Shown here piece by piece: positions 5,245 to 5,427 of a DNA stretch of 5,427 nt; within the stretch, counting starts at the first letter, position 1; every line of letters starts with the position of its first letter. Location of the stretch: positions 1 to 5,427 of the forward strand of contig CAYOXX010000130.1 of the NCBI GenBank assembly GCA_964408025.1. The letters run 5' to 3'. Under the pieces are notes generated by a model. That model was given only the letters and a program-made list of their open reading frames with translations. It made no database searches and was not told the origin of the DNA. Both the position numbers and the translations under genes were made by a program. The DNA is from CAYOXX01 sp964408025 (GTDB lineage: Bacteria; Acidobacteriota; DATKUA01).

Positions 5245-5427
5245 TCAGTTAGTTATTTCGGCAGGGGCCTGCCCAACGATCTTCTTTTTCGCCCGCTGCA
5301 GGGCGTTGTCAATCTGCTTAACGCTGCAGCCAAGCTGCTGGGCAATATCCTGATACCCGGCCCCACTCATGTGATTGACCAGCGCTTGCCACTCAAGTTG
5401 TGATAGGGTCCGCAGCGCCAGTTGCCG
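5245..5427 (-). CDS. sigH: SigH-like sigma-70 family factor, C-terminal region 4 fragment
   Basis: The last 60 residues of a protein whose start lies beyond the right edge. They contain a typical sigma region 4 helix-turn-helix that would contact the -35 box: LSQLEWQALVNHMSGAGYQD then IAQQLGCSVKQIDNALQRAK, ending KKKIVGQAPAEITN. The pattern 'YQ.IA..L...VK.IDNALQR.K.K' matches region 4.2 of Bacillus SigH as I remember it, and sigH is the gene directly upstream of rpmG-secE-nusG in many Firmicutes, so context agrees. A LuxR-type or other region 4 regulator is the alternative, as region 2 is not visible. Codon use is less G/C-ending than in the downstream genes (20 of 60 codons end in A or T). 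A GGCAG/CTGCC stem (5260-5273) lies near its end but is not followed by a T tract. Confidence 0.72.
   Translation of the reverse strand, partial: RQLALRTLSQLEWQALVNHMSGAGYQDIAQQLGCSVKQIDNALQRAKKKIVGQAPAEITN

Overview
This window is a contiguous stretch of the bacterial translation/transcription 'super-operon'. Every supported gene lies on the minus strand, so it reads from the right edge to the left: 3' end of a SigH-like sigma factor, tRNA-Thr(UGU), tRNA-Tyr(GUA), tRNA-Thr(GGU), tuf (EF-Tu), rpmG (L33), tRNA-Trp(CCA), secE, nusG, rplK (L11), rplA (L1), rplJ (L10), rplL (L7/L12), and the first 66 codons of rpoB (RNA polymerase beta). All four tRNAs fold as complete cloverleaves and encode their own CCA end.

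The source is a high-GC bacterium. Third codon positions are strongly G/C: in the first 50 codons of tuf only three end in A or T. The combination of a SigH-type sigma factor upstream, a thrU-tyrU-thrT-like tRNA cluster before tuf, tRNA-Trp between rpmG and secE, and the EF-Tu switch I sequence 'SIDNAPEEK' reminds me most of Chloroflexota/Thermomicrobia-type or other deep-branching Gram-positive-related lineages. That assignment is from memory of family sequences, is not tested here and should be held loosely.

Layout (minus-strand direction). (1) 5427-5132: sigma factor tail, then tRNA-Thr(UGU). (2) 5131-5030: a spacer holding a perfect-consensus sigma-70 promoter (TTGACA, 17 bp, TATAAT) followed by a strong leader hairpin; this is probably the main promoter for what follows. 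(3) 5029-3313: tRNA-Tyr, tRNA-Thr(GGU), tuf, rpmG, tRNA-Trp. (4) 3269-437: secE, nusG, rplK, rplA, rplJ and rplL, very tightly packed (gaps of -4, 6, 10, 10 and 36 bp). (5) 436-199: a 238-bp non-coding spacer with a long hairpin, then rpoB running off the left edge.

How they work together: tRNAs and EF-Tu deliver amino acids to the ribosome; L11, L1, L10 and L7/L12 build the stalk and the L1 arm of the 50S subunit, where EF-Tu and other factors act; L33 is another 50S protein; SecE is a membrane subunit of the protein export channel; NusG couples RNA polymerase to the ribosome or Rho; RpoB is the polymerase itself. The operon thus co-produces core parts of transcription, translation and secretion.

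I found no mobile element, CRISPR array, defence system or undescribed gene. Points worth a second look concern regulation: the consensus promoter between the tRNAs, the hairpins at 5058-5087, 832-851 and 361-391, the lack of room for the classical L1 and L10 autoregulatory leaders, and a repeated junction motif at the rplK/rplA and rplA/rplJ boundaries.
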